From JAAZPT01 sp964544955 (GTDB lineage Bacteria; Bacillota; Clostridia; Christensenellales; Aristaeellaceae), in the NCBI GenBank assembly GCA_964544955.1, contig CAZJEB010000001.1, positions 558,001-622,000 of the forward strand: a DNA stretch of 64,000 nucleotides, given 5' to 3'. The notes under the pieces are model-generated. The model did not search any database, was not told the origin of the DNA, and worked only from the letters and a program-made list of their open reading frames with translations. The position numbers and the translations under genes are program-made. Within the stretch, counting starts at the first letter, position 1; each line of letters starts with the position of its first letter. Below are positions 16,240 to 25,449 of this stretch, piece after piece.

Positions 16240-17280
16240 TTATATTCTCATAATATGGATATTGAAAGGTATAATTTGTATACCTACTTTTGTACCTTCT
16301 TCTCTCATTTTTGTGGATTGAACCATAAATGTATCAGTATCAGTTTTAATTATCATTTCATAATGAACGCCTTTAAAAACAACGCTTATAACTTTGCCTT
16401 CAATTTGACCCTTTTCAACATCAACAATTTTAATATCTTCTGGGCGTACAACTACATCAACAGGCTCATTTTTCTTAAAGCCCTTGTCAACACAGGGGAA
16501 ATCAAAATTCGCAAAATTAACAAGTTCGTCCTTTAACATTGTTCCGCGGTATATGTTACTTTCACCAATAAAATCGGCTACAAAGGCATTAACTGGTTCA
16601 TCATAAATTTCCTTAGGTGTACCCATTTGTTGAATTTCACCATTATGCATAACGACAATGTTGTCACTCATGGTAAGGGCTTCTTCTTGGTCGTGGGTAA
16701 CATAAAGGAAAGTAATCCCTACTTCTTGTTGCATGTTTTTAAGTTCAAGTTGCATAGATTTTCTTAGTTTTAAATCCAATGCTCCTAAGGGTTCATCAAG
16801 CAACAACACTTTTGGTTTGTTAATTAAAGCCCTTGCAATAGCTATCCTTTGTTGTTGCCCCCCTGAAAGGGAATCAACGGATCGCTTAGCATAATTACTA
16901 AGGTTAACAAGCTCTAGCATTTGCCCTACACGCATTTCAATCTCGTGGTTTGGCACTTTTGCAACTTTTAAACCAAAAGCAATATTTTCATGCACGTTTA
17001 AATGGGGAAAAAGTGCGTATTTTTGGAAAATTGTATTAACTTTCCTTTTGTATGGTGGAACATCGGTAATATCTTTACCCTCAAAAAGAACATTGCCTAC
17101 GGTAGGATATTCAAAACCACCGATTATCCTCAATGTAGTGGTTTTTCCGCACCCACTGGGACCCAACAATGTTACGAATTCATTTTTCATTATTTTGAGG
17201 TTAATGTTTTCAAGAACACTTACACCATCAAATTCTTTTGAAACGTTTTTTAGTTCTACAATTACTTTATCTTGAACCAT
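16240..17280 (-). CDS. potA: Spermidine/putrescine ABC transporter ATP-binding protein
   Basis: 346 residues. The nucleotide-binding domain has Walker A GPSGCGKTT (about residues 39-47), signature LSGGQQQR, Walker B VLLLDEPLGALD and switch His in THDQEEAL, in the expected order. A TOBE domain follows (about 240-346, VVVRPEDIKIV). First gene of potABCD; energises polyamine uptake at the inner face of the membrane. The ribosome binding site AAAGGAG precedes the ATG. Confidence 0.95.
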   Translation of the reverse strand: MVQDKVIVELKNVSKEFDGVSVLENINLKIMKNEFVTLLGPSGCGKTTTLRIIGGFEYPTVGNVLFEGKDITDVPPYKRKVNTIFQKYALFPHLNVHENIAFGLKVAKVPNHEIEMRVGQMLELVNLSNYAKRSVDSLSGGQQQRIAIARALINKPKVLLLDEPLGALDLKLRKSMQLELKNMQQEVGITFLYVTHDQEEALTMSDNIVVMHNGEIQQMGTPKEIYDEPVNAFVADFIGESNIYRGTMLKDELVNFANFDFPCVDKGFKKNEPVDVVVRPEDIKIVDVEKGQIEGKVISVVFKGVHYEMIIKTDTDTFMVQSTKMREEGTKVGIQIIPFNIHIMRI

Positions 17281-17312
17281 GTTTATACTCCTTTACAACA
17301 AGCATAGACACT

Positions 17313-17334
17313 TCACAATTGCAATAAATTGTGA
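17313..17334. promoter_or_regulatory. Inverted repeat over the pot transcription start, possible operator
   Basis: TCACAATT-N6-AATTGTGA, a perfect eight-base palindrome located just downstream of the potA -10 box, where a bound repressor would block initiation. The binding protein is unknown. Confidence 0.45.
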
Positions 17335-17339
17335 TGAAT

Positions 17340-17368
17340 ATTAAAACACAGTAAAATTACAATGTCAA
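17340..17368 (-). promoter_or_regulatory. Sigma-A type promoter for potABCD
   Basis: On the minus strand TTGACA (17363-17368), 17-base spacer, TTTAAT (17340-17345). Confidence 0.7.
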
Positions 17369-17491
17369 TTATTAATTATATATTAAAACCGTGAATTTGC
17401 AACCATTTTTATAGTTGCTATTATTTTATTTAATATTCCCTTTACAATTAAGCATAAAATACTATATTTAAAACTATTTAGCATTATTTTA

Positions 17492-17520
17492 TTGATAAAA
17501 GCTTTATTTAAAGGTATAAT
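17492..17520 (+). promoter_or_regulatory. Sigma-A type promoter for glnS-gltX-leuS
   Basis: TTGATA (17492-17497), 17-base spacer, consensus TATAAT (17515-17520), 33 bases before the glnS start. No T-box is present in the short leader. Confidence 0.75.
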
Positions 17521-17553
17521 TATTAGGTATGGAATTTATTTGGAGGTAATTAT

Positions 17554-19230
17554 ATGGAAAACGAATTAAGCAGTTCCAATTTTATTTGGGATATGATAGA
17601 TAAAGATTTACTGGATGGCAGGTATGGATCTGTTCATACACGATTTCCTCCAGAACCTAATGGTTATTTGCATATAGGTCACTGCAAAGCCTTGGTTACT
17701 AACTTTGGTACAGCAGAAAAATATAAAGGTTTATGTAATTTACGCTTTGATGATACCAACCCTACAAAAGAAGAAACCCACTTTGTTGAGGGTATAATGG
17801 AAGATATTCATTGGCTAGGCTTTGATTGGAATGGTGGCTTATATTATGCTAGCGATTATTACCAAAGAATGTATGATATAGCTGTTGATTGGATAAAGCG
17901 TGACTTGGCTTATGTTGATGAATTAAGTGCCGAGGAAACAAGGGAATATAGAGGTACGTTAACTGTACCAGGTAAGGAAAGCCCTTATAGAAATAGGCCA
18001 ATAGAAGAAAGCTTAAGGCTTTTTGATGAAATGAAAAACGGTAAACATGCTGAAGGTAGCATGGTTTTACGTGCAAAAATAGATATGGCATCACCTAACA
18101 TGAATATGCGTGACCCTGCCATGTATAGAATACTATATTCTCACCACCACAGAACTGGTGATGACTGGTGTATTTACCCTATGTATGACTATGCTCACCC
18201 ACTAAGTGATGCATTTGAGGAAATAACCCACTCCTTATGCTCTTTGGAATTTGAGGACCATAGGCCACTTTATGATTGGGTAATTGAAAAAAGTGCTCAT
18301 TTAATACCAGGTAGGCCAAGGCAAATTGAGTTTGCAAGGCTTAATTTAACAAGAACAATAATGAGCAAAAGATACTTGCGTACCCTTGTTGAAAATAATA
18401 TGGTTATGGGTTGGGACGACCCCCGTATGCCTACCATTTGCGGCCTAAGGCGTAGAGGATATACTGCAGATGCTATAAAGGATTTTATTGGCAGGATAGG
18501 CTTAAGCAAAGCAGATAGCGAAGTTGATTTTGCATTGCTTGAATATTGCTTACGCGAAGATCTTGGTGATAAAGCAAATAGAGCTATGGCTGTAATTGAC
18601 CCTGTTGAAGTTGAACTAATAAATTGGCCAGAAGATAAAATTGAAAGCCAAGAAATAGCCAACCATCCAAACTTCCCTGAAAGAGGTAACCACGAAACCC
18701 ATTTAACAAAAAGAATATACATTGAACGCGATGATTTTATGGAAGAGCCTGTTAAAAAGTTCTTTAGAATGGCTCCAGGTAAAGAAGTTAGGTTGAAAGA
18801 CGCTTATATTGTTAAATGCGAAAGTTTTGATAAAGACGAAAACGGTAATATAACAAAAATATATTGCTCCGTTGATTTAGATAGCCGTTCTGGTAGTGAA
18901 GGCGCAAACCGCAAAGTTAAGGGAACCCTACATTGGGTAAGCGCTTATGACTCCATTAAATTTGAAGCAAGATTGTTTGAACCTATGTTAAACGAAAATG
19001 CAGACGAAGAAGATAGTGGAGACTTTATAGCTAACTTTAACCAAAATAGTATGGTTAAAAAAATTGGATATATGGATAAATACCTTGAAAATGCTCAAGT
19101 TGGCGATACATTCCAATTTTTAAGGCTAGGTTACTTCTGTAAAGATAAAGATTCTACTGCTGAATTACCAGTATTTAACAGGGTTGTTGGCCTAAGGGAT
19201 ACATTTGCTAAAAAAGTTTTAAACAATTAA
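17554..19230 (+). CDS. glnS: Glutaminyl-tRNA synthetase
   Basis: 558 residues. The class I signature is FPPEPNGYLHIGHCKALV (HIGH motif, about residues 29-46), and the KMSKS-equivalent is IMSKRYL near residue 270. The ARLNLTRTIMSKR and GWDDPRMPTICGLRRRGY segments and the C-terminal beta-barrel domains distinguish GlnRS from GluRS. The enzyme charges tRNA-Gln directly with glutamine, so this organism need not rely on Glu-tRNA-Gln amidation. Ribosome binding site GGAGG. First of three adjacent tRNA synthetase genes. Confidence 0.95.
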   Translation: MENELSSSNFIWDMIDKDLLDGRYGSVHTRFPPEPNGYLHIGHCKALVTNFGTAEKYKGLCNLRFDDTNPTKEETHFVEGIMEDIHWLGFDWNGGLYYASDYYQRMYDIAVDWIKRDLAYVDELSAEETREYRGTLTVPGKESPYRNRPIEESLRLFDEMKNGKHAEGSMVLRAKIDMASPNMNMRDPAMYRILYSHHHRTGDDWCIYPMYDYAHPLSDAFEEITHSLCSLEFEDHRPLYDWVIEKSAHLIPGRPRQIEFARLNLTRTIMSKRYLRTLVENNMVMGWDDPRMPTICGLRRRGYTADAIKDFIGRIGLSKADSEVDFALLEYCLREDLGDKANRAMAVIDPVEVELINWPEDKIESQEIANHPNFPERGNHETHLTKRIYIERDDFMEEPVKKFFRMAPGKEVRLKDAYIVKCESFDKDENGNITKIYCSVDLDSRSGSEGANRKVKGTLHWVSAYDSIKFEARLFEPMLNENADEEDSGDFIANFNQNSMVKKIGYMDKYLENAQVGDTFQFLRLGYFCKDKDSTAELPVFNRVVGLRDTFAKKVLNN

Positions 19231-19240
19231 GGAGTAATTG

Positions 19241-20689
19241 ATGATGGTAAGAACTAGGTTTGCCCCAAGCCCTACTGGCTATTTACATTTAGGCGGTTTA
19301 AGAACTGCATTATACGGATATTTGTTCGCTAAAAAAAATAAGGGCAAATTTATTTTAAGGATAGAGGATACAGACCAAGAAAGAGAAGTTGCCGGCGCAA
19401 TAGATATGATATATTCATCTATGAGGGCAGCAGGCCTGTTTTATGATGAAGGCCCAGACGTAGGTGGCGACTATGGTCCATATATTCAAACAGAAAGAAA
19501 AGACTTATACCTTCCCTATGCTATGCAATTAATTGAAAGCGGACATGCATATCCTTGTTTTTGCACAAAAGAAGAACTTGCTGAAAGGCGTGAATCAGCC
19601 ACTGCCAAAGGTATAACATTTAAGTATGATAAAAAATGTGCCTCAATAACCAAAGAAGAAGCTAAAAGAAGAATGGAAAGTGGCGAACCCTTTGTTATTA
19701 GGCAAAACATACCTCAAGAGGGAAGTTCTTCATATGAAGACGTGCTTTTTGGCCATGTAGAAGTGCCAAATAACGAGCTTGATGATAATGTTTTAATAAA
19801 ACAAGATGGTATGCCAACATATAACTTTGCAAATGTTATAGATGACCATTTAATGGCAATTACTCATGTAATGAGGGGAACAGAATATATTTCAAGTACA
19901 CCAAAATACAACTTATTATATGATGCTTTTGGCTGGGAAAGGCCCGAATACATCCACTTGCCTGTAGTTATGAAAGATGCTACAAGGAAGTTATCAAAAC
20001 GCTATGGCGACCCTTCTTTTGAAGATTTGCTTGATATGGGCTATGTAAAAGACGCTATAATTAATTTTATTGCATTATTAGGCTGGAACCCTGGGGATAA
20101 TAGAGAGTTCTTTACTTTAGAAGAACTTGTTGAGGCTTTCTCTATTGAAGGTTTAAGCAAAAGTCCAGCAATATTTAATATGGATAAGCTAACATGGTTT
20201 AACTTTGAATATATTAGAAACTTACCTTTTGAAAATTATTTAGAACAAGCTACCCCATGGTTTGATAAGGTTTTAAAGGGTAAAAATTTAGATTATAAAC
20301 GCCTTGCAGAACTTACCCAAACAAGGACAGAAGTATTTAATCAATTACCTGAAATGGTTGATTTTTTAGGTGAATTGCCCGAATATAACATTGATATTTA
20401 TACCCACAAAAAAATGAAAACAGATTCCGTTATATCATTAACCATGCTAAAAGAATTATTACCCATTATGGCAGGAATAAATGATTGGAGCGAAAGTGCT
20501 ATACATGATGCATTAGCCGATTTTATAGCCAAAAAAGAATGTAAAAACGGCTTAGTATATTGGCCTTTAAGGATTGCAATATCTGGCAAACAAAACACCC
20601 CAGGTGGAGCAATTGAAATTGCATATTTGCTTGGTAAAGAAGAAACATTAAAGCGTATTAACATCGGTATAGCTAAACTGGAAAATTGA
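19241..20689 (+). CDS. gltX: Glutamyl-tRNA synthetase
   Basis: 482 residues from ATG 19241 (ATG 19244 is equally possible; a TTG at 19238 lies too close to the GGAG site). The HIGH-type motif is RFAPSPTGYLHLGGLRTALY, and the KMSKS-equivalent is DATRKLSKRYGD (about residues 245-256). Charges tRNA-Glu. It follows glnS by about ten bases; having both GluRS and GlnRS side by side is informative for tRNA-Gln charging. Confidence 0.95.
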   Translation: MMVRTRFAPSPTGYLHLGGLRTALYGYLFAKKNKGKFILRIEDTDQEREVAGAIDMIYSSMRAAGLFYDEGPDVGGDYGPYIQTERKDLYLPYAMQLIESGHAYPCFCTKEELAERRESATAKGITFKYDKKCASITKEEAKRRMESGEPFVIRQNIPQEGSSSYEDVLFGHVEVPNNELDDNVLIKQDGMPTYNFANVIDDHLMAITHVMRGTEYISSTPKYNLLYDAFGWERPEYIHLPVVMKDATRKLSKRYGDPSFEDLLDMGYVKDAIINFIALLGWNPGDNREFFTLEELVEAFSIEGLSKSPAIFNMDKLTWFNFEYIRNLPFENYLEQATPWFDKVLKGKNLDYKRLAELTQTRTEVFNQLPEMVDFLGELPEYNIDIYTHKKMKTDSVISLTMLKELLPIMAGINDWSESAIHDALADFIAKKECKNGLVYWPLRIAISGKQNTPGGAIEIAYLLGKEETLKRINIGIAKLEN

Positions 20690-20700
20690 AGGAGTAAATT

Positions 20701-23118
20701 ATGACACCATATTATAACCCTAAAGTTATAGAGAAAAAATGGCAGAAAATTTGGGAAGATTCTGGCGTATATAATGCAAAAGCAGATAGGCCTGATCAAA
20801 AAAAGTATTACTGCCTAATAGAGTTCCCCTACCCATCAGGCCAAGGTTTACACGTTGGGCATCCAAGATCTAACACAGCGTTAGATATAATTGCAAGGAA
20901 ACGTCGCATGGAGGGTTATAATGTTTTATACCCCATTGGTTATGATGCCTTTGGTTTGCCCACCGAAAACTATGCTATAAAAAATAAAATTCACCCAAGA
21001 ATTGTAACCGAACAAAATATCAATAAATTTAGAAGCCAATTAAAGCGTTTGGGATTCTCCTTTGACTATACTAGGGAAATAAATACCACAGACCCTAACT
21101 ATTATAAGTGGACTCAGTGGATATTTTTACAGTTATATAAAAATGGCTTAGCATACAAATCAAAAATGCCTATAAACTGGTGTAACTCTTGTAAATGTGG
21201 TTTAGCAAACGAAGAAGTTGTTAATGGTGTTTGTGAACGTTGTGGTGGCGAGGTTGTTCAAAAAATAAAAGAGCAATGGATGCTTAAAATAACTAAATAT
21301 GCCCAAAAGCTTATTGATGGCCTAGATACAGTAAACTTTATAGATAAAGTTAAAACACAACAAATTAACTGGATAGGTAGAAGTGAAGGCGCAGAACTTT
21401 CATTTAATTTAAAGGATAAAGATTATGCTTTAAATGTATTTACAACAAGGCCTGACACATTATATGGTGCAACATATATGGTTATAAGCCCCGAGCACCC
21501 TTTAATTGACTTGTTCCAAGAGGATATTAAAAATATTGATGAAATTCGTGGTTATCAAGAAACAGCAAAGCATAAAAGTGATTTTGAGCGTACAGAGTTA
21601 GTAAAAGATAAAACCGGCTTTGCAATTGAAGGTGTAACCGCAATAAACCCTGTTAATGGTAGAGAAATTCCAATTTGGGTATCTGATTATGTTCTTATGA
21701 GTTATGGTACTGGTGCTATTATGGCTGTACCTGCCCATGATTTGCGCGACTATGAATTTGCAACAAAGTTTAACTTGCCTATAATTCAAGTAAACACAAG
21801 CGGTATAATAGGTGATGAAAGCACACATAACAACAAGGATGTTGTGGTAATAAATAGTGGCTTTATAGATGGCCTAAGCATAGAAGATGCTAAAACAAAA
21901 ATGATAGCTTGGCTTGAAGAAAAAGGTATAGGCAGAAAAAAAGTAAACTATAAACTTAGGGACTGGGTATTTAGCCGACAAAGATACTGGGGTGAACCTA
22001 TTCCAATTATACATTGCCCCCACTGTGGCCAAGTTCCCGTTGACGAAAAAGACCTTCCTGTAGTTTTACCCGATGTTGAAAACTATGAGCCTACAGACTC
22101 TGGTGAAAGCCCTTTAGCTAAGATAGATTCTTGGGTTAATGTAAAATGCCCTAAATGCGGTGCAGACGCTAAGCGTGAAACCGACACAATGCCCCAATGG
22201 GCTGGTTCTTCTTGGTATTTTATGCGTTATTGCGACCCCCATAACGATAAGGAATTTGCAAGTAAAGAAGCCTTAGATTATTGGATGGCTGTAGATTGGT
22301 ATAACGGTGGTATGGAACATACTACTTTACACTTATTATATAGCAGATTTTGGCATTTATTCTTGCATGATATTGGTGCAGTTAGTGCTCCAGAGCCTTA
22401 TTTGAAGCGTACAAGCCACGGTATGATATTGGGTACCAATGGCGAAAAAATGAGTAAGAGCCGTGGTAATGTAGTAAACCCCGATGAAATTGTTGACGAT
22501 ATAGGCGCTGATGCATTTAGAATGTATGAAATGTTTATGGGTGCCTTTGATCAAGCTATACCATGGAGCACAAACGGTGCAAAAGGGTGTAAAAAATTCC
22601 TTGACAGGGTATGGCGCTTACAAGAAATGTTAAGCGACCAAAAAGGTTACAGCAAAGAATTAAACCCATTGTTACATAGTACAATTAAAAAAGTAGGTAT
22701 TGACTATGAAAACATGAAGTTTAATACAGCTATTGCAGCAATGATGGCCTTTGTAAATGAAGTTTACCAAGTAGGTAGAATTACAAGGGATGAATTAAAA
22801 ACATTGTTATTATTGCTTTATCCAGTAGCTCCTCATATAGCCGAAGAAATGTATGAACACTTGGGTTATGAAGGTGGAATATCCTTAGTAGCTTGGCCAG
22901 AATATGATGAAAGTGCTATGGAAAAAGACGAGTATGAAATAGCTATTCAAATAAACGGTAAAGTTAGGGGCAGGATGGTTATACCTGCAAACATGAGCAA
23001 GGATGAAGCTGAAAAGGAATTACCCTTAAAAGAAGAAGTTATTGAACTTCTTAAAGGCCAAAAAGTTATAAAGGCAATATTTGTGCCAAATAGGTTAATA
23101 AATATAATAGCAAAATAA
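20701..23118 (+). CDS. leuS: Leucyl-tRNA synthetase
   Basis: 805 residues, normal bacterial length. FPYPSGQGLHVGHPRSNT contains the HIGH motif (about residues 41-58), the CP1 editing domain lies in the middle (TRPDTLYGATYMVISPEHPL, with the conserved editing Asp in YGTGAIMAVPAHDLRD), a zinc-like CPHCGQ...CPKCGAD cluster follows, and the KMSKS motif is NGEKMSKSRGNVVNPD. The AAGGAG site lies just before the ATG. It is the last gene of the unit and is followed by a terminator. Confidence 0.97.
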   Translation: MTPYYNPKVIEKKWQKIWEDSGVYNAKADRPDQKKYYCLIEFPYPSGQGLHVGHPRSNTALDIIARKRRMEGYNVLYPIGYDAFGLPTENYAIKNKIHPRIVTEQNINKFRSQLKRLGFSFDYTREINTTDPNYYKWTQWIFLQLYKNGLAYKSKMPINWCNSCKCGLANEEVVNGVCERCGGEVVQKIKEQWMLKITKYAQKLIDGLDTVNFIDKVKTQQINWIGRSEGAELSFNLKDKDYALNVFTTRPDTLYGATYMVISPEHPLIDLFQEDIKNIDEIRGYQETAKHKSDFERTELVKDKTGFAIEGVTAINPVNGREIPIWVSDYVLMSYGTGAIMAVPAHDLRDYEFATKFNLPIIQVNTSGIIGDESTHNNKDVVVINSGFIDGLSIEDAKTKMIAWLEEKGIGRKKVNYKLRDWVFSRQRYWGEPIPIIHCPHCGQVPVDEKDLPVVLPDVENYEPTDSGESPLAKIDSWVNVKCPKCGADAKRETDTMPQWAGSSWYFMRYCDPHNDKEFASKEALDYWMAVDWYNGGMEHTTLHLLYSRFWHLFLHDIGAVSAPEPYLKRTSHGMILGTNGEKMSKSRGNVVNPDEIVDDIGADAFRMYEMFMGAFDQAIPWSTNGAKGCKKFLDRVWRLQEMLSDQKGYSKELNPLLHSTIKKVGIDYENMKFNTAIAAMMAFVNEVYQVGRITRDELKTLLLLLYPVAPHIAEEMYEHLGYEGGISLVAWPEYDESAMEKDEYEIAIQINGKVRGRMVIPANMSKDEAEKELPLKEEVIELLKGQKVIKAIFVPNRLINIIAK

Positions 23119-23120
23119 AT

Positions 23121-23153
23121 AAAAACCACTAAGTTAAACTTAGTGGTTTTTTC
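23121..23153. terminator. Bidirectional terminator between leuS and cstA
   Basis: AAAACCACTAAG and CTTAGTGGTTTT form a strong hairpin with T-runs on both strands. Confidence 0.85.
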
Positions 23154-23154
23154 T

Positions 23155-24858
23155 TTATGCAACTACTTTATTACCTTTTTTACTTGCAAGTTTTTTAATA
23201 CCTTGATACGCAACATTTACGCCTAAAACAAATAAGGCTATGCCAAACACAAACTGTAATACATCACCAACAATGTTTGTAGATGTACCATTTATAAAAG
23301 TTTGTACGTTTCCATAAATAGATAATGTTAAAGCAGAAAGGGTTACAATTAACATAATTACCATAGGAACCCACAAATACTTACCATTCCTATTTGTGCT
23401 TTTTAAGAATACAGCACAAGCTATTAAGCTTAATGCGGACAATAACTGGTTAGCAGAACCAAACAATGCCCATATTTCTTTATAACCTACTTTAGCTAAA
23501 AAGTATGCTACAAGCAATGTTGCTAAAGTTGCAAAGTATTTATTTGCCATAAACCTTTTAAATGGTGGAAGGTCTTTTTCATCAACTTCTGCTTCTAACC
23601 AGAATTCTTGGAATGCCAACCTACCTACCCTTGCAACAGAGTCTAAGGATGTTAATGCAAAGGCGGAAACTGAAAGGGTAATTAATGTTGTTGCTAAGCC
23701 ATAAGGAATACCCAACAATTCAGTAAATGTTGCGATTGCATTAGCAAAAATTACAGCTGGGGTGCCTTGTGGCATATTACCATTTGAAGCCATAAAGCCA
23801 ACAGCAACCAAAGCAACAACAGCTAATAAGCATTCAACTAACATTGCACCAAAGGATACTGGCAACATATCTTTTTCATTTTTTATTTGTTTTGATGCTG
23901 TACCTGATGAAACTAAGGCATGGAATCCAGATACTGCACCACAAGCTATTGTTACAAAAAGGAATGGGAACATGGATTTTCCATTTACAACAAAGCCATT
24001 AAAAGCATTAAGGTTCATTGATGGATTGTAAACAATTATACCAACAACTGCTGCTGCAATCATAAACACTAATAAAAATGAGTTTAAATAGTCACGAGGT
24101 TGCAATAAAATCCAAACAGGAACAACTGAAGCAATAAAGATATAAAAGAAAACTAATAAATGCCAAGAATCAGCTGTTAAAAACAATGGAAATGTCATAC
24201 CAAGCACAACACAAATTACTAAAAGCGCTATTGCAATTACCGTGTTTAAACCAGTGCTAAATTTTGTATGTTTTAAGAATAAACCTAAGCCAACCGCTGC
24301 CACTATAAAAAACATACTTGTTGATGCAACTTGACCACCTGCTATGCTATTTGCAACAGTTTCAACTCCATCTGTAACTGTTTTTGTAAATCCATTAAAT
24401 GTTTGTGCTACAACATCCGCAAAGGCTGCAACAACTAATATTGAAAATAGCCATGTAAAAGCTAAAAACAGCTTTTTGCCTGCTTTGCCAATATATTGCT
24501 CAATTATATAACCAATAGTTTTACCCTTGTTTTTTACAGAAGCATACATGGCAGCAAAATCTTGAACTGCCCCAAAGAATACGCCCCCAACAAGTATCCA
24601 TAATAGCACTGGAACCCATCCAAACATTGCTGCAACTATTGGCCCATTAATAGGTCCTGCCCCTGCAATAGAAGCAAATTGGTGCCCAAATACAACCGAT
24701 TTATCAGAAGGAACATAGTCCACCCCATCATTAATTTCATATGCTGGCGTTTTTGCCTTTGGGTCTATACCCCATTTGTTTGCAAGGTGCCTACCATAAA
24801 ACAAATAGCCTCCACCTAAGAAAACCAATGCAATAAGCATTATCGCTAATCCGCTCAT
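23155..24858 (-). CDS. cstA: CstA-family carbon starvation/peptide or pyruvate transporter
   Basis: 567 residues with many membrane helices. The CstA signature is clear: YGRHLANKWG near the N-terminus, then VFGHQFASIAGAGPINGPIVAAMFGWVP (about residues 45-72) and SGFHALVSSGTASKQI. I set the start at ATG 24858, where CCTCCT on the plus strand gives an AGGAGG site; an upstream in-frame ATG would extend the protein into the T-box terminator. CstA proteins import peptides or pyruvate when nutrients run low. Regulation by a T-box means expression follows tRNA charging. Confidence 0.92.
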   Translation of the reverse strand: MSGLAIMLIALVFLGGGYLFYGRHLANKWGIDPKAKTPAYEINDGVDYVPSDKSVVFGHQFASIAGAGPINGPIVAAMFGWVPVLLWILVGGVFFGAVQDFAAMYASVKNKGKTIGYIIEQYIGKAGKKLFLAFTWLFSILVVAAFADVVAQTFNGFTKTVTDGVETVANSIAGGQVASTSMFFIVAAVGLGLFLKHTKFSTGLNTVIAIALLVICVVLGMTFPLFLTADSWHLLVFFYIFIASVVPVWILLQPRDYLNSFLLVFMIAAAVVGIIVYNPSMNLNAFNGFVVNGKSMFPFLFVTIACGAVSGFHALVSSGTASKQIKNEKDMLPVSFGAMLVECLLAVVALVAVGFMASNGNMPQGTPAVIFANAIATFTELLGIPYGLATTLITLSVSAFALTSLDSVARVGRLAFQEFWLEAEVDEKDLPPFKRFMANKYFATLATLLVAYFLAKVGYKEIWALFGSANQLLSALSLIACAVFLKSTNRNGKYLWVPMVIMLIVTLSALTLSIYGNVQTFINGTSTNIVGDVLQFVFGIALFVLGVNVAYQGIKKLASKKGNKVVA

Positions 24859-24900
24859 AAAATACCTCCTAAAAAATGTATAGATAATATTTAGAAATAA

Positions 24901-25173
24901 CAAAGCCCACCTTCTTTTGAAGATGGGCATATCCCCCATCTATAAGAGACGGGCTAAAGCTCGTGTTACCACTCTTGTTGCTGTACAAAATACAACCACT
25001 CTATGCACAAACATGCACGCCCTCAATAACGAGAGGTAACCGGTTTAACCTAGTTGCTTACGCTTTCAGCAAACTGCTCATGGATGATAACTATAATTTT
25101 TATGCTTTTCACCAAACAGCATATCTCTGTAAGTAATTATAGCCTTGTTCCAATCTAAGCATTATCTATAATA
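24901..25173 (-). promoter_or_regulatory. T-box riboswitch controlling cstA, probable isoleucine specifier
   Basis: On the minus strand stem I is formed by CTATAATT/AATTATAG and TATGCT/AGCATA with the GGTG motif in its apical loop and an AGAGA-type box on the 5' side. The T-box sequence AGAGTGGTAACACG follows, with TGGT for pairing to the tRNA 3' end. A terminator hairpin GCCCATCTTC-AAAA-GAAGGTGGGC (24905-24928) precedes cstA. In the 3' side of the specifier loop (TTATCA, before TCC) the codon next to the conserved A is ATC, so isoleucine is the best reading; TGGT implies discriminator base A, which fits tRNA-Ile. The specifier assignment is tentative. Confidence 0.85.
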
Positions 25174-25179
25174 ATTTAT

Positions 25180-25207
25180 ATAATATCACATAATATTTTT
25201 ATTTCAA
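25180..25207 (-). promoter_or_regulatory. Sigma-A type promoter for the T-box-cstA transcript
   Basis: On the minus strand TTGAAA (25202-25207), 16-base spacer, TATTAT (25180-25185), just upstream of stem I. Confidence 0.6.
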
Positions 25208-25395
25208 TATATTTAAGTGTTTTTATGATGTTTTTAGTTAAATTTATTGAAATTTTAATTTGGCTTATATTAGCCCATTTTATTTTACCTTTGTTTAATT
25301 TGCATTAACACCATGAATTATTAATTTATAAATTATTATATTAAGCTTCAAAACATCATAATTTTGCATTATAAGCAAAAAACAATGCTAAATAT
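25208..25395. other. AT-rich intergenic stretch
   Basis: Between the two divergent promoters I see only AT-rich sequence with no gene, repeat or convincing hairpin. Confidence 0.6.
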
Positions 25396-25424
25396 TTGCT
25401 AATAGGCCATAATTTGTTTATAAT
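25396..25424 (+). promoter_or_regulatory. Sigma-A type promoter for the exonuclease gene
   Basis: TTGCTA (25396-25401), 17-base spacer, consensus TATAAT (25419-25424), 25 bases before the start. Confidence 0.7.
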
Positions 25425-25449
25425 AATTAAAATTAATTTGGAGATATAT

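Noticed and set aside
17313..17334. CRP-type binding site before potA
   Set aside because: The half-sites are in the reverse order (TCACA first, TGTGA last), so this is not the TGTGA-N6-TCACA pattern.
24859..24939. Longer CstA with a 27-residue N-terminal extension
   Set aside because: The extension reads through the T-box terminator hairpin, has no ribosome binding site, and CstA proteins start at the position with AGGAGG (24858).
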